Shown in pieces: positions 13,436-20,122 of a stretch of DNA of 25,830 nucleotides (position 1 is the stretch's first letter; every line of letters starts with the position of its first letter). A program made the translations under genes and the position numbers. A model generated the notes under the pieces. That model ran no database searches. It was not told the DNA's origin and saw only the letters and a list, made by a program, of their open reading frames with translations. The stretch spans positions 1-25,830 of the IMG/VR virus record IMGVR_UViG_3300008116_001072. The stretch is one strand, 5' to 3'. The DNA comes from a virus.

Positions 13436-14104
13436 TGGCCTTCTTCTCATTTGTCGTTGCTAAATCAATATATTAATTCGATGATAGTGTGTCTTTCGAT
13501 AATTGCAATTCTATGTTCTGTAATTGTAGCGTTGTCTGTTGTAAACTATAGGTTACGGAGTCAAGTTTCTTTTTCAAAAGAGATACTTCATTTTCCAAAT
13601 TACGTGTCGGCTGTGTCTGATACAAGCTGGTCAGAAACGAAACTAAAATTGAAATGGCAGTCAAGATAACACCCCAAATTGTCAGCCGCTTACCCAAGCC
13701 CCTTTGGAATCTAATAATATCTACTTCTGATTCTAACTTTTCTGTTTGTAAAGTGTCTATACGAATTTGTTCAATTTTGTCTGCTTGTTCACGTAAGTAT
13801 TGCTTGGTAAAACCGCCCTGCTCTTCTAAATATCTTTTTGTTATGGCATTAGCTTCGAAAAACACTTCAAAATTGTGTGTTTCAATACTGCGAATATGTG
13901 TTATAACAATATCGTCTGCTGTGGTCATGATTTTCCTAAGCAAGAAATACACAATTTCTTCTTCTTGGTCTGGATACACCTCTTTCCAAATGGTATGCGA
14001 ATGGATTGGTCTGTCAGATTTGTTGTCAATTAGATACCTTAATATAGTATCCATTGCCTCGTGTTGCGGTATTTCTTTTTTGTCTGTCATAGGCTTGGTG
14101 CTAA
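13306..14104 (-). mobile_element. Integron-gene-cassette-like insertion
   Basis: A 799-bp unit carries one minus-strand gene with its attC-like site just downstream. The 5' border reads G^TTAGCACC (minus strand, crossing 14105/14104) and the 3' border G^TTA (13306/13305). Joining the ends gives ACGTTAGCACC. Its GTTAGCACC is exactly complementary (9/9) to the GGTGCTAAC box at the start of the site, as in an excised circular cassette. Deleting the unit leaves ATGTAA joined to CTACTGG and places the next phage start 30 nt after the preceding stop, matching the spacing elsewhere. The direction is opposite to all phage genes. No integron integrase is in the window. An unrelated element with partial inverted repeats is the alternative. 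Confidence 0.6.
13473..14090 (-). CDS. Cassette-borne winged-helix/coiled-coil/membrane protein of unknown function
   Basis: 205 aa from ATG 14090 (MTDKKEIPQHEAMDTIL); an in-frame GTG at 14117 would start outside the cassette. Predicted parts: a small helical, possibly winged-helix domain (about 10-85, with TILRYLIDNKSDRPIHSHTI, KEVYP and a strand EVFFEANAI); a helical linker (90-125); a membrane helix (about 136-156, RLTIWGVILTAISILVSFL); and a C-terminal coiled coil (164-198, LENEVSLLKKKLDSVTYSLQ). This suggests an inner-membrane sensor or effector with coiled-coil oligomerisation. It is the only convincing minus-strand gene in the window. No promoter is seen on its strand within the cassette, as usual for cassette genes, so expression in the phage is doubtful. 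A host-defence or toxin role is possible but unsupported. Confidence 0.75.
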   Translation of the reverse strand: MTDKKEIPQHEAMDTILRYLIDNKSDRPIHSHTIWKEVYPDQEEEIVYFLLRKIMTTADDIVITHIRSIETHNFEVFFEANAITKRYLEEQGGFTKQYLREQADKIEQIRIDTLQTEKLESEVDIIRFQRGLGKRLTIWGVILTAISILVSFLTSLYQTQPTRNLENEVSLLKKKLDSVTYSLQQTTLQLQNIELQLSKDTLSSN

Positions 14105-14135
14105 CTACTGGATACACGCTACTAATGTAAGAAGT

Positions 14136-14387
14136 ATGCTAATAGTTACACACGGAATCAAGAATCTGCCAAATCATTATTTTAGTGGTAATGAACTCTG
14201 GGTAATGACCAACTTTGGCAAGCGGATGCAATACCGAAAACAATTAAAAATGCAAGTAAAAAAGAGCAAAGGTATAGAGTGCAAAGGGTATTATATAGAC
14301 AGGAAATTCAGAAGCCTTAGCAGTCTAAAAAAGCGTACATATCCACTTACTTATGTGGAAGTTCAAAAAGAATATTTGCCATTTTAA
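14136..14387 (+). CDS. Small basic hypothetical protein
   Basis: 83 aa from ATG 14136 (MLIVTHGIKNLPNHYFSGNE). The longer open frame to 14061 runs back into the cassette and is an artefact. Middle part basic (GKRMQYRKQLKMQVKKSKGI), then KGYYIDRKFRSLSSLKKRTY. The layout loosely resembles the small DNA-binding modules found with phage homing nucleases, but no motif is decisive. It is the right-hand phage neighbour of the cassette. The -33 box of the next promoter overlaps its last codons. Confidence 0.55.
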   Translation: MLIVTHGIKNLPNHYFSGNELWVMTNFGKRMQYRKQLKMQVKKSKGIECKGYYIDRKFRSLSSLKKRTYPLTYVEVQKEYLPF

Positions 14388-14405
14388 ATAATACTATTAT
14401 ATTTG
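14375..14405 (+). promoter_or_regulatory. Bacteroidota-type promoter for the recombination/replication operon
   Basis: TTTG (14375-14378), a 19-nt spacer and TATATTTG (14398-14405), a perfect match to both boxes. The ATG at 14410 is only 4 nt after the -7 box, so the first gene would be translated from a leaderless or nearly leaderless mRNA. Confidence 0.8.
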
Positions 14406-14409
14406 CAAT

Positions 14410-14625
14410 ATGAAAGACTACAAAGATTGGCCTGCATTGTGCATCCACATCGGCCCTCCCAGAATAACTATCAAACATAAACCACGAACATCCACTCATT
14501 GTGTAGTGATAACACAAGATGGATATGATGAAGTAATTATGCGAGATAATTTTAAAGCAGCAGAAACCATATTTAATAAACTGATAAATGGAACTACAAA
14601 AACAGGAAGCACTCACGGAGGTTGA
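14410..14625 (+). CDS. Small hypothetical protein, first gene of the replication operon
   Basis: 71 aa, MKDYKDWPALCIHIGPPRIT with a beta-like centre (HCVVITQDGYDEVIMRDNF) and a C-terminal helix. No family is recognised. The start lies directly at the predicted transcription start of the 14375 promoter. It overlaps the annealing-protein gene by 38 nt. Confidence 0.6.
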   Translation: MKDYKDWPALCIHIGPPRITIKHKPRTSTHCVVITQDGYDEVIMRDNFKAAETIFNKLINGTTKTGSTHGG

Positions 14626-15217
14626 GAAGCTAACCACCAAACTAAACACCGAGCCAAGCGAGAATTGGCTACAAAAGACACCAGATGGCAAGGCAAATTA
14701 CATCCCGATTGGGATAATTGAAAACCAACTAAGACAAGATTTTGCTGGGTTAGTTCAGTATGAAATACTATCTGAACGCAGGGAGTTAAACGAGTACATC
14801 GTATCTGCCCGAATCAAAGTATTTCACCCAATCATTATGCAATGGATGAACTATGATGGATTAGGTGCGGTTCAAATCATGCAGGATTCAGGCGCAAACC
14901 TTGCACAGTTTAACGAAACAAAGAAAAAGAATGCACTCCAGATGAATGCACCGAAAGCCTATGCAGAAGCTATTAAGAACGCTGCAAAGAAGATAGGCAT
15001 TAAGTATGGTGCAAACCTTAATCGTAAGTTTGAGGAGGCATACGAGCCAGAATACACCACTAAAGAAACCATGACTGAGATACAGGCTCAAATTGCTAAC
15101 TGCAATGATGTGGAAGAATTAAAGGTATTATGGGATTCTTACCCTGAGATGCACACGAATAACAGATTTAAGGTTGAATTTGGTATTGCTAAAAAAAGAT
15201 TGGAGGGCAAGAAATGA
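14588..15217 (+). CDS. Putative single-strand annealing protein (Rad52/Sak-like)
   Basis: 209 aa. Seen: KANYIPIGIIENQLRQDF (about 35-52), a strand-rich core (VQYEILSERRELNEYIVSARIKVFH), and NAPKAYAEAIKNAAKKIGIK followed by YGANLNR (120-146). The last block fits the 'K.A..DA.K.A...FG..L' helix of Rad52/Sak-type phage recombinases. Such proteins anneal complementary single strands during recombination and replication, working with an exonuclease. The gene immediately downstream is a YqaJ-type exonuclease, the expected partner (4-nt overlap). The last 55 residues (after about 155) are a separate helical tail. An ERF- or RecT-type recombinase is an alternative. Confidence 0.65.
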   Translation: MELQKQEALTEVEKLTTKLNTEPSENWLQKTPDGKANYIPIGIIENQLRQDFAGLVQYEILSERRELNEYIVSARIKVFHPIIMQWMNYDGLGAVQIMQDSGANLAQFNETKKKNALQMNAPKAYAEAIKNAAKKIGIKYGANLNRKFEEAYEPEYTTKETMTEIQAQIANCNDVEELKVLWDSYPEMHTNNRFKVEFGIAKKRLEGKK

Positions 15218-15940
15218 AAATGCAAATTTACGAAACCAAAGAAGATTGGTTAAACTTTAGGGCAGGCATGTTTACTGCCTCTGAAATTCACAGACTGCTA
15301 ACCGACCCTACAAAAAAAGAGCAAGAAATGGGTGAGCAGTTAAGCAAAGGTGCAAAGACTTATATACTTGAACGCATTGCCTCGCAATTAGCATTGCCAG
15401 AGCCTGACTATTACTCGGCAGCTATGCAGCATGGCAATGAAACCGAACCGCAAGCGGTTATGGCATTTGCTAACTTGTATGGATATGATATTAATGACCC
15501 CGATTTTATCTATACATCCACAGGTGGACACATGATATTCAGCAATGATGAGGAAACCTTTTGCGGAACACCTGATATAGTTTTGCCTGATGCCATTGCT
15601 GAGATAAAATGCCCTGCACCGCATACACATTTTAGTTTTGCCTGATGCCATTGCTGAGATAAAATGCCCTGCACCGCATACACATTTAAAATATATGATG
15701 CTCAAGACCCAGTCAGATATTGCAGACCAAATGCCAGACTACTATGCACAGATGCAGTTGAACATGGTTTTAAGTCAAAGAGATTTGTGTTATTTTGTTA
15801 GCTTTGATGACCGCTTCTATAATGAGGCGCATCAGATTAAAATTATCGAAGTAAACAAAGATGACCGATTTATACTAAGCATGCTGCATAAGATTAATAT
15901 TGCGCACCAATTTAAAACAAACCTAATAAATAATTTATGA
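15214..15940 (+). pseudogene. YqaJ-type exonuclease, frameshifted by a 55-bp tandem duplication
   Basis: The first frame (15214-15645, 143 aa) has the family hallmarks: WLNFRAGMFTASEIHRLLTD (12-31), HGNETEP (73-79), GTPDIVL with Asp121, and AEIKCP with Glu130 and Lys132 (the D...ExK nuclease core). It then reads FSFA and stops. The second frame (about 15638-15940) repeats PDAIAEIKCPAPHTH and continues with the missing C-terminal part (LKYMMLKTQSDIADQM onward). The cause is a perfect 55-bp direct duplication (15578-15632 and 15633-15687). Removing one copy restores a continuous 223-aa exonuclease. The enzyme would resect DNA ends for the annealing protein upstream. As written, the product lacks its C-terminal third and is probably inactive. 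Confidence 0.85.
15578..15687 (+). repeat. Perfect 55-bp tandem duplication
   Basis: Two identical adjacent 55-bp units (15578-15632, 15633-15687), each starting TAGTTTTGCC and ending ACACATTT. The unit is not a multiple of three and so breaks the exonuclease frame just after the ExK motif. Perfect identity indicates a recent event, a reversible slippage allele, or an assembly error. Confidence 0.95.
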
Positions 15941-16185
15941 AACACAGAATCAGTATTTGCCTGACCGATGTTCAGGAACTAATTACACAGAAGCATCCAT
16001 CCGTTACAACTGCTAAGAATGGAAAAGTTTACATCAACCTTGACCTATGGATAAATGACAAGGCAGACCAGTATGGCAATGACATTGCGGTTAAGGTTTA
16101 CAACAAAGACACCAAAGAGTCAAAGTTTGTAGGCAATGGAAAGCAATACAAATCAGATGCAACCCAAACCAAAGCACCATTCTAA
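15937..16185 (+). CDS. Small protein, possible ssDNA-binding helper
   Basis: 82 aa: MKHRISICLTDVQELITQKH, then KVYINLDLWINDKADQYGND and IAVKVYNKDTKESKFVGNGK. A strand-rich centre and a polar tail ending in APF are vaguely reminiscent of a minimal OB-fold single-strand binding protein, whose tails end in PF, but the acidic tail is missing. The setting directly after the annealing protein and exonuclease supports a recombination role. It overlaps the exonuclease stop by 4 nt (ATGA). Confidence 0.5.
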   Translation: MKHRISICLTDVQELITQKHPSVTTAKNGKVYINLDLWINDKADQYGNDIAVKVYNKDTKESKFVGNGKQYKSDATQTKAPF

Positions 16186-16186
16186 T

Positions 16187-16436
16187 ATGAACTACATCTA
16201 TCAAGTCATGGCTCAATCTGATATGATTATCAATGCCAATGATGAAGTAAAAAGAAACCACATTGTAAGTGCAGTTGCAAACCATTATGGAGTTACAGTT
16301 GGTGAAATGAAATCGCCATCCAGAAAACGTGACTGTTCTTCATGCAACTGATTACATAACCAGTATGCCAAAGCATGACAACCAATACAAAGACATCTCC
16401 TTTTTTTTAAACAAATTTAATCTTTATAAAAAATGA
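16187..16436 (+). pseudogene. DnaA domain-IV-like protein with internal out-of-frame deletion
   Basis: Frame one (ATG 16187 to 16351, 54 aa) reads VSAVANHYGVTVGEMKSPSR then KRDCSSCN and stops. It corresponds to the first half of the DnaA DNA-binding domain, ending at the S.SRKR motif. A second frame (16329-16436) reads VTVLHATDYITSMPKHDNQY and KDISFFLNKF, matching the DnaA signature 'HTTVLHA..KI' and the helix after it. In intact domains about 30 residues separate these parts; here they are juxtaposed in different frames. This suggests a deletion joining the two halves (GTGA at 16329-16332 is a candidate microhomology). The intact protein would bind DnaA-box DNA in replication or regulation. 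The last codons overlap the next gene by 4 nt. Confidence 0.65.
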
Positions 16437-16669
16437 AAACCGCAAAAAAATCAAAACCCAGTTTCACATCAGATGTGTTGAAACATTTACAAAGACACGG
16501 AAGTATCACCAACTTGCAGGCCATTGAACGCTATGGCAGTTGGAAATGTTCAGCGAGAATTTCTGACCTCCGCAGGGCAGGCTATGAGATAGCCACTAAG
16601 TTGGTAAAAGTTAAAACCCGCTACGGCAAGGAAGTTGAAGTGGCGAAATACATTTTGAAAAGAAAGTAA
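16433..16669 (+). CDS. Small helix-turn-helix DNA-binding protein
   Basis: 78 aa. FTSDVLKHLQRHGSITNLQA, then IERYGSWKCSARISDLRRAG, is a winged HTH: helix, HTH core with recognition helix SARISDLRRAG, then a wing (KVKTRYGKEVEVAKYIL). Such short proteins (SVLxHLxxxGSITxxEAxxxYG) are common phage regulators. The start overlaps the end of the disrupted DnaA-like gene; a hairpin follows its stop. Confidence 0.75.
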   Translation: MKTAKKSKPSFTSDVLKHLQRHGSITNLQAIERYGSWKCSARISDLRRAGYEIATKLVKVKTRYGKEVEVAKYILKRK

Positions 16670-16676
16670 AATCAAT

Positions 16677-16702
16677 GCCTGCTGGGTTTCGGCTCGGCAG
16701 GC
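16677..16702 (+). terminator. GC-rich hairpin between early genes
   Basis: GCCTGCTGGG (16677-16686), loop TTTCGG and CTCGGCAGGC (16693-16702) form a 10-bp stem with two G-U pairs. No T tract follows on the + strand. It is therefore more likely an mRNA processing/stability element or weak attenuator than a full terminator. Confidence 0.4.
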
Positions 16703-16717
16703 TTAAACAAAACTGAA

Positions 16718-16888
16718 ATGAAACAACTAAAAGAAACTTTATACCCCATTGTAATATTGGTGCTAAGTGTTATACTTGCATATCAATATGGAATGAATCA
16801 GGCACAAAGTAGCCTAATTAGGCAACTTGATTGTGATAGGCATTATCAGGATTCTGTAATTATAAACTTGCTGAACAATGGAAAATGA
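16718..16888 (+). CDS. Small single-pass membrane protein
   Basis: 56 aa. A short basic start, one membrane helix (about residues 8-24, LYPIVILVLSVILAYQY) and a 30-residue polar tail with DCDRHYQDS. No lipobox or known motif. It overlaps the following gene by 11 nt. Function unknown. Confidence 0.55.
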   Translation: MKQLKETLYPIVILVLSVILAYQYGMNQAQSSLIRQLDCDRHYQDSVIINLLNNGK

Positions 16889-17132
16889 CCTTACAACCGC
16901 ATGGAGTGAATATATTGCTATGCGAGTAAAAATGAAAAAGCCTTTAACACCTTATGCCGAGCAACTGGCAAAGAAAAAGTTAATCCAATTAAGTGCAGGT
17001 GATATGGAACACGCAATCGAGATTCTCGACCAGTCGACATTTAATTGTTGGTTGGGTTTGTTCCCGATAAAAGACCGCACGAAGTCAATCAATTCTGCAA
17101 CTGCTCAACTAATGAAGGAGTATTTGAAATGA
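16878..17132 (+). CDS. Hypothetical protein, replication-gene neighbour
   Basis: 84 aa, helical: AWSEYIAMRVKMKKPLTPYA, then EQLAKKKLIQLSAGDMEHAI and LDQSTFNCWLGLFPIKD. The pattern (K-rich start, '..L..LS.GD...A..ILDQSI.N.W.GLFP') is one I associate with a C-terminal segment of phage replication-initiator or primosome-like proteins. Here it stands alone. It lies before the putative replication gene, overlapping it by 4 nt. Confidence 0.55.
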   Translation: MENDLTTAWSEYIAMRVKMKKPLTPYAEQLAKKKLIQLSAGDMEHAIEILDQSTFNCWLGLFPIKDRTKSINSATAQLMKEYLK

Positions 17133-17833
17133 ATACCGAAATAGTCCGCACCAATCCTGTCAGGCATATAGCCATTACAGATATAAAACCTCAACTCCTC
17201 CTGCTTGTTTCATGGGCCTATAAGTTCATGAATTTCAAAACCACAAAAGAGGATTTGGATTTTGTGGTTAGTAACCTTGCTCATTGTATAAAAACCGACT
17301 TCGCAAACATGACCTTAAAAGAAGTATCGGAGGCATTCCAGAACGGAGTCAAACTTAAATATGGTGATTTTGTGGGTGGGTTATCAACCTCAAACTTTGT
17401 ATTTTTCCTGACTAAATACAATGAGCATAAACAAACTATTGCAAAGCAGGCTAAGGTATATGTGCCTAAACCCACAATCGAGCCAACAAACGAAGAAAAA
17501 CAGGCAATAATAGAGAAATCCATTGCAGCCTGCTATGATAACTATAAACGAACTGGCAGCATTGTGGACTTTGGCAACGTGGTTTGTAAAGAATTAATCA
17601 AGCAAGGCAAGATTGCATTTAATCCTGCAAGGTTTAACCAGATATGCGAATATGTACAGGTTAGGTTGGATGCTGAATTAAACACTCGACTAAACAAAAC
17701 CTCATTAATATCCGAAGTGCGAAGCATTAAATCTGAAATTAAAGAGTTAAATATTGGCAACAAACAGAAAGATGTTGAGGCAGAGGCTTACAATGAGTTG
17801 CTGAAACAATACTATGCAACGGCACATCCGTAA
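17129..17833 (+). CDS. Putative phage replication-associated protein
   Basis: 234 aa from ATG 17129; the frame is open back to 17045 but that part overlaps the upstream gene. The N-terminal half carries TLKEVSEAFQNGVKLKYGDF, VGGLSTSNFVFFLTKYNEHK, a pattern frequent in uncharacterised Bacteroidota phage and prophage proteins near replication genes. The rest is strongly helical, with a charged coiled-coil-like C-terminus (SEVRSIKSEIKELNIGNKQK). There is no Walker motif. It could load or bind a host replication factor; that is speculation from position. Confidence 0.5.
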   Translation: MNTEIVRTNPVRHIAITDIKPQLLLLVSWAYKFMNFKTTKEDLDFVVSNLAHCIKTDFANMTLKEVSEAFQNGVKLKYGDFVGGLSTSNFVFFLTKYNEHKQTIAKQAKVYVPKPTIEPTNEEKQAIIEKSIAACYDNYKRTGSIVDFGNVVCKELIKQGKIAFNPARFNQICEYVQVRLDAELNTRLNKTSLISEVRSIKSEIKELNIGNKQKDVEAEAYNELLKQYYATAHP

Positions 17834-18068
17834 CTACCTTACCTCAATAGGTGCAGATGAAAGTACACGAATAAGGTGCGAGGTATGCAATGCCCTTGCC
17901 GTAGATATTCACCATATTATTCCACGTTCAAAGTTTGGAAGCAAACGCAAAGAGGAACAAGATGCACCAGATAACCTAATCGCATTGTGTAGAACATGCC
18001 ACGAAAATGCTCATAAAAACTTATTAACAAAGGAGTATTTGTTTTCGATTAATAGAAAAAGGTTTTAA
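17814..18068 (+). CDS. HNH endonuclease
   Basis: 84 aa with a complete small HNH motif: CEVC (22-25), DIHHIIPRSKFG (31-42, catalytic-type His33/His34), DNLIALCRTCHEN (53-65) with the second Cys pair, and H67. The four Cys bind a structural zinc. Small free-standing HNH enzymes in phages act in packaging-related DNA cutting or as homing nucleases. With terminase 4 kb away, and a site in the early operon, either is possible. It overlaps the upstream gene by 20 nt. Confidence 0.8.
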   Translation: MQRHIRNYLTSIGADESTRIRCEVCNALAVDIHHIIPRSKFGSKRKEEQDAPDNLIALCRTCHENAHKNLLTKEYLFSINRKRF

Positions 18069-18070
18069 TT

Positions 18071-18529
18071 TTGTTGTCGGTGAACAACCGAGAAAATATA
18101 ATCCACAGAATCACAACCGATAAAAATTTCAAAGAAATCTGCAAGCGGATAAACAATAACTATGCTGATGACATATTCCAAGAGGTATGTGTTGAAGTGT
18201 TGGAAATGCCAGAGCATAGGTTGCCCGATTTAAAGTTTTTGAACTTTTGGTTTTATCGGGTAGCATTTAATATCTTCAGCAAGCGAGGCAAGTTAGGCAG
18301 CATCATTCACAAACCGCATATTGACATTAAAGCATTTCAAACGAGTGAGCAAGAAAAAGAAAACCTCATCCGTGAGGCAGAAAAGTTTATGCTCAATCTA
18401 TCCGAGTTTGAGAATAGGGTTGTGTTGCTTTATAATCAGTTAGGTGATATGAAGAAAGTACAAAGAGCCACAGGCATAAGTTATTCCGCACTTAGAATGG
18501 TCAAAGAAAAAATTAAACAACTCCAATGA
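18071..18529 (+). CDS. Sigma-70-like transcription factor
   Basis: 152 aa; non-ATG start (TTG 18071 or 18074, or GTG 18080). The N-terminal half has a region-2-like helix (NNNYADDIFQEVCVEVLEMP, then LKFLNFWFYRVAFNIFS). The C-terminal half has a region-4-like HTH (LSEFENRVVLLYNQLGDMKK, ATGISYSALRMVKEKIKQL). It is shorter than ECF factors and lacks a clear DNA-melting segment, so it may be a diverged sigma factor controlling late genes or a sigma-like regulator. No phage-specific promoter set was found to confirm this. Confidence 0.6.
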   Translation: MLSVNNRENIIHRITTDKNFKEICKRINNNYADDIFQEVCVEVLEMPEHRLPDLKFLNFWFYRVAFNIFSKRGKLGSIIHKPHIDIKAFQTSEQEKENLIREAEKFMLNLSEFENRVVLLYNQLGDMKKVQRATGISYSALRMVKEKIKQLQ

Positions 18530-19581
18530 AAGTATTAATAATAACCCAATACCCTAAATTAAGCGGTGTGGATTATCACAGGTTGTGGATACCGCATGGC
18601 AACATGGCAAAGAATCACGGAGTTGAGATAAGTCAAATAAACGAGATTGACACGGCAGAAATTGAGTTCCTGCAAGAACATGATTTGGTTGTTGCAAATA
18701 GATTTATATCTAAAACAGGTGACCAACTTGGAGTAATCAATAAACTAAAAGCAGCAGGTGTTCCGTATGTGTTGGATTTGGATGATGATTATATCATTCC
18801 CGAATGGCATGTATTAAGGCAGGCAGCAAAGAAAATGAACCATTCTGCACAGATTAAGTTGGCAGCACAGAATGCAGTTGCGGTAACAACCACGCATGAA
18901 CTACTTGCCGATGCTATCAAGAAAGAACTTGGACAATCCAATGTATTTATAGTGCCAAATGGAATAGACCCAAATGAAGAACAATTTAAAATTAATGATG
19001 TAAAGAAAGACAAGATTGCTTTCGGGTGGTCAGGGTCAGTAACCCACTTTGAAGATGTATTGGAAATGTTCGAGGGGTTGCTATCTATGTATAAGAACCA
19101 TGACAACTTTAATGTAGTGTATGGTGGTTATGAAAGAGAAGATTTAACCAGTCAGGCAATAGCAGGCATATTATCTGCAAAAGGTGCAGCGAAGTCAGAC
19201 CAATTTAATTTCTACGCAGCGAGTGAGGTAGGCAAGTATGCTTTGTTCTACGATGCTATTGATGTGGCATTGATACCATTGAGGAATAATAGGTTTAACA
19301 ATATGAAATCAAACCTCAAGATGTTGGAGGCAGGGTTTAAAAAGAAAGCGGTCATTGTTTCAAATGTTTGGCCTTATACTTCTATAATCAATAACAACTG
19401 CCTAAAAGTAAAACATAAGAACGATTGGTACAGGCAGATGACAAAACTATTGCAGAATCCAAACATGATTTCAGAACTTGCCGAGCAACTTTATTATGAT
19501 GTTCAACCATACCATATTGACAATATCGCTAAAACAAGATACGAAATATATCAAACACTATGCAAGACCTCGCAATTATAA
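18526..19581 (+). CDS. GT4-like glycosyltransferase
   Basis: 351 aa. The N-terminal Rossmann half begins MKVLIITQYPKLSGVDYHRL and contains LVVANRFISK and YVLDLDDDYIIPEWH. Middle and C-terminal halves have NVFIVPNGID, IAFGWSGSVTHFED, the donor-side segment DVALIPLRNNRFNNMKSNLK followed by MLEAGFKKKAVIVSN. This is a retaining GT-B fold enzyme. The acceptor is unknown. It overlaps the sigma-like gene by 4 nt and begins a glycan-modification cluster with three more sugar/methyl genes, which could modify virion or host surface glycans. Confidence 0.8.
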   Translation: MKVLIITQYPKLSGVDYHRLWIPHGNMAKNHGVEISQINEIDTAEIEFLQEHDLVVANRFISKTGDQLGVINKLKAAGVPYVLDLDDDYIIPEWHVLRQAAKKMNHSAQIKLAAQNAVAVTTTHELLADAIKKELGQSNVFIVPNGIDPNEEQFKINDVKKDKIAFGWSGSVTHFEDVLEMFEGLLSMYKNHDNFNVVYGGYEREDLTSQAIAGILSAKGAAKSDQFNFYAASEVGKYALFYDAIDVALIPLRNNRFNNMKSNLKMLEAGFKKKAVIVSNVWPYTSIINNNCLKVKHKNDWYRQMTKLLQNPNMISELAEQLYYDVQPYHIDNIAKTRYEIYQTLCKTSQL

Positions 19582-19811
19582 TTGGCATATCACTATTGGT
19601 TGTGGTGTTTATGTCACTAACATCCATTCCTGATTGGTTGGATTTCAAACCATTTAATTGTTCAACCTGTTTATCATTCTGGGCATCAGTTGCTGCAATG
19701 ACTTGTTTAATTTATTTGCCCGAATTAAAAGACATTATCACTATATTAAGCTATGGTGGATATTCGGTTTACTTGGGTATGGTAGCAAAACGAATGTTAT
19801 ACAAAATATGA
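19560..19811 (+). CDS. Small membrane protein with Cys pair
   Basis: 83 aa with two or three membrane segments (AIIIGISLLVVVFMSLTSI, FWASVAAMTCLIYLPEL and a weaker IITILSYGGYSVYLGMVAK). PFNCSTCLSFW contains CSTC between segments 1 and 2. Similar small proteins with a 'F.C..CLSFW' motif accompany glycosyltransferase genes in Bacteroidota phages. Possibly a membrane partner of the transferases. It overlaps both neighbours (22 and 4 nt). Confidence 0.6.
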   Translation: MQDLAIIIGISLLVVVFMSLTSIPDWLDFKPFNCSTCLSFWASVAAMTCLIYLPELKDIITILSYGGYSVYLGMVAKRMLYKI

Positions 19812-20122
19812 GAACCTATAAATCAATTTACGATGACTTATGCGCTGACACAGGTGCAAAATATACACTCAAAGAGTTATTGCGGATATTCGAGAGAGAA
19901 TCCGATTGGTTAGGCAAAACAGAGCAACTGATTAAACTCCGTGAACTTGTTATCGAAATTACAGGCATACGGCCCGGCACTTGTCATGGATGCAACTTAG
20001 ATGTCTTGCAGAATATGTTGCGATTCCTTAATAAATATGAATCTGAAAACCCTATAAACCCAATTCAAAATGAGCCTGATAGCAATGGCGGTGTTCGACA
20101 CCGAAGAAAATCAAAGAAGTAA
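19808..20122 (+). CDS. Hypothetical helical protein
   Basis: 104 aa from ATG 19808, which overlaps the previous stop; the longer open frame to 19658 is a shadow. MRTYKSIYDDLCADTGAKYT and ESDWLGKTEQLIKLRELVIE, then ITGIRPGTCHGCNLDVLQNM: helices around a C-H-G-C motif, with a basic C-terminus (RHRRKSKK). No family is recognised. It overlaps the GT2 gene by 53 nt, unusually long for this genome. Confidence 0.55.
   Translation: MRTYKSIYDDLCADTGAKYTLKELLRIFERESDWLGKTEQLIKLRELVIEITGIRPGTCHGCNLDVLQNMLRFLNKYESENPINPIQNEPDSNGGVRHRRKSKK

Noticed and set aside
13427-14105. Simple transposon bounded by GTTAGCACC / GGTGCTAAC inverted repeats
   Set aside because: One repeat is internal: the element extends to 13306, past a palindrome. 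There is no transposase and no visible target duplication. The integron cassette model explains all borders.
13349-14130. Plus-strand ORFs of 106 and 158 codons (13349-13669 and 13654-14130)
   Set aside because: They lie antisense to the well-formed cassette gene, have Cys/Ser-rich low-complexity composition, cross the attC-like and cassette borders, and look like reverse-strand shadows.
14061-14135. Upstream extension of the 14136 gene
   Set aside because: The in-frame ATG at 14061 lies inside the cassette and would fuse cassette sequence to a phage protein; ATG 14136 gives the expected phage spacing.
17045-17128. Longer N-terminus for the replication-like gene
   Set aside because: It reads through the upstream gene in another frame; ATG 17129 overlaps the upstream stop in the ATGA style used throughout.
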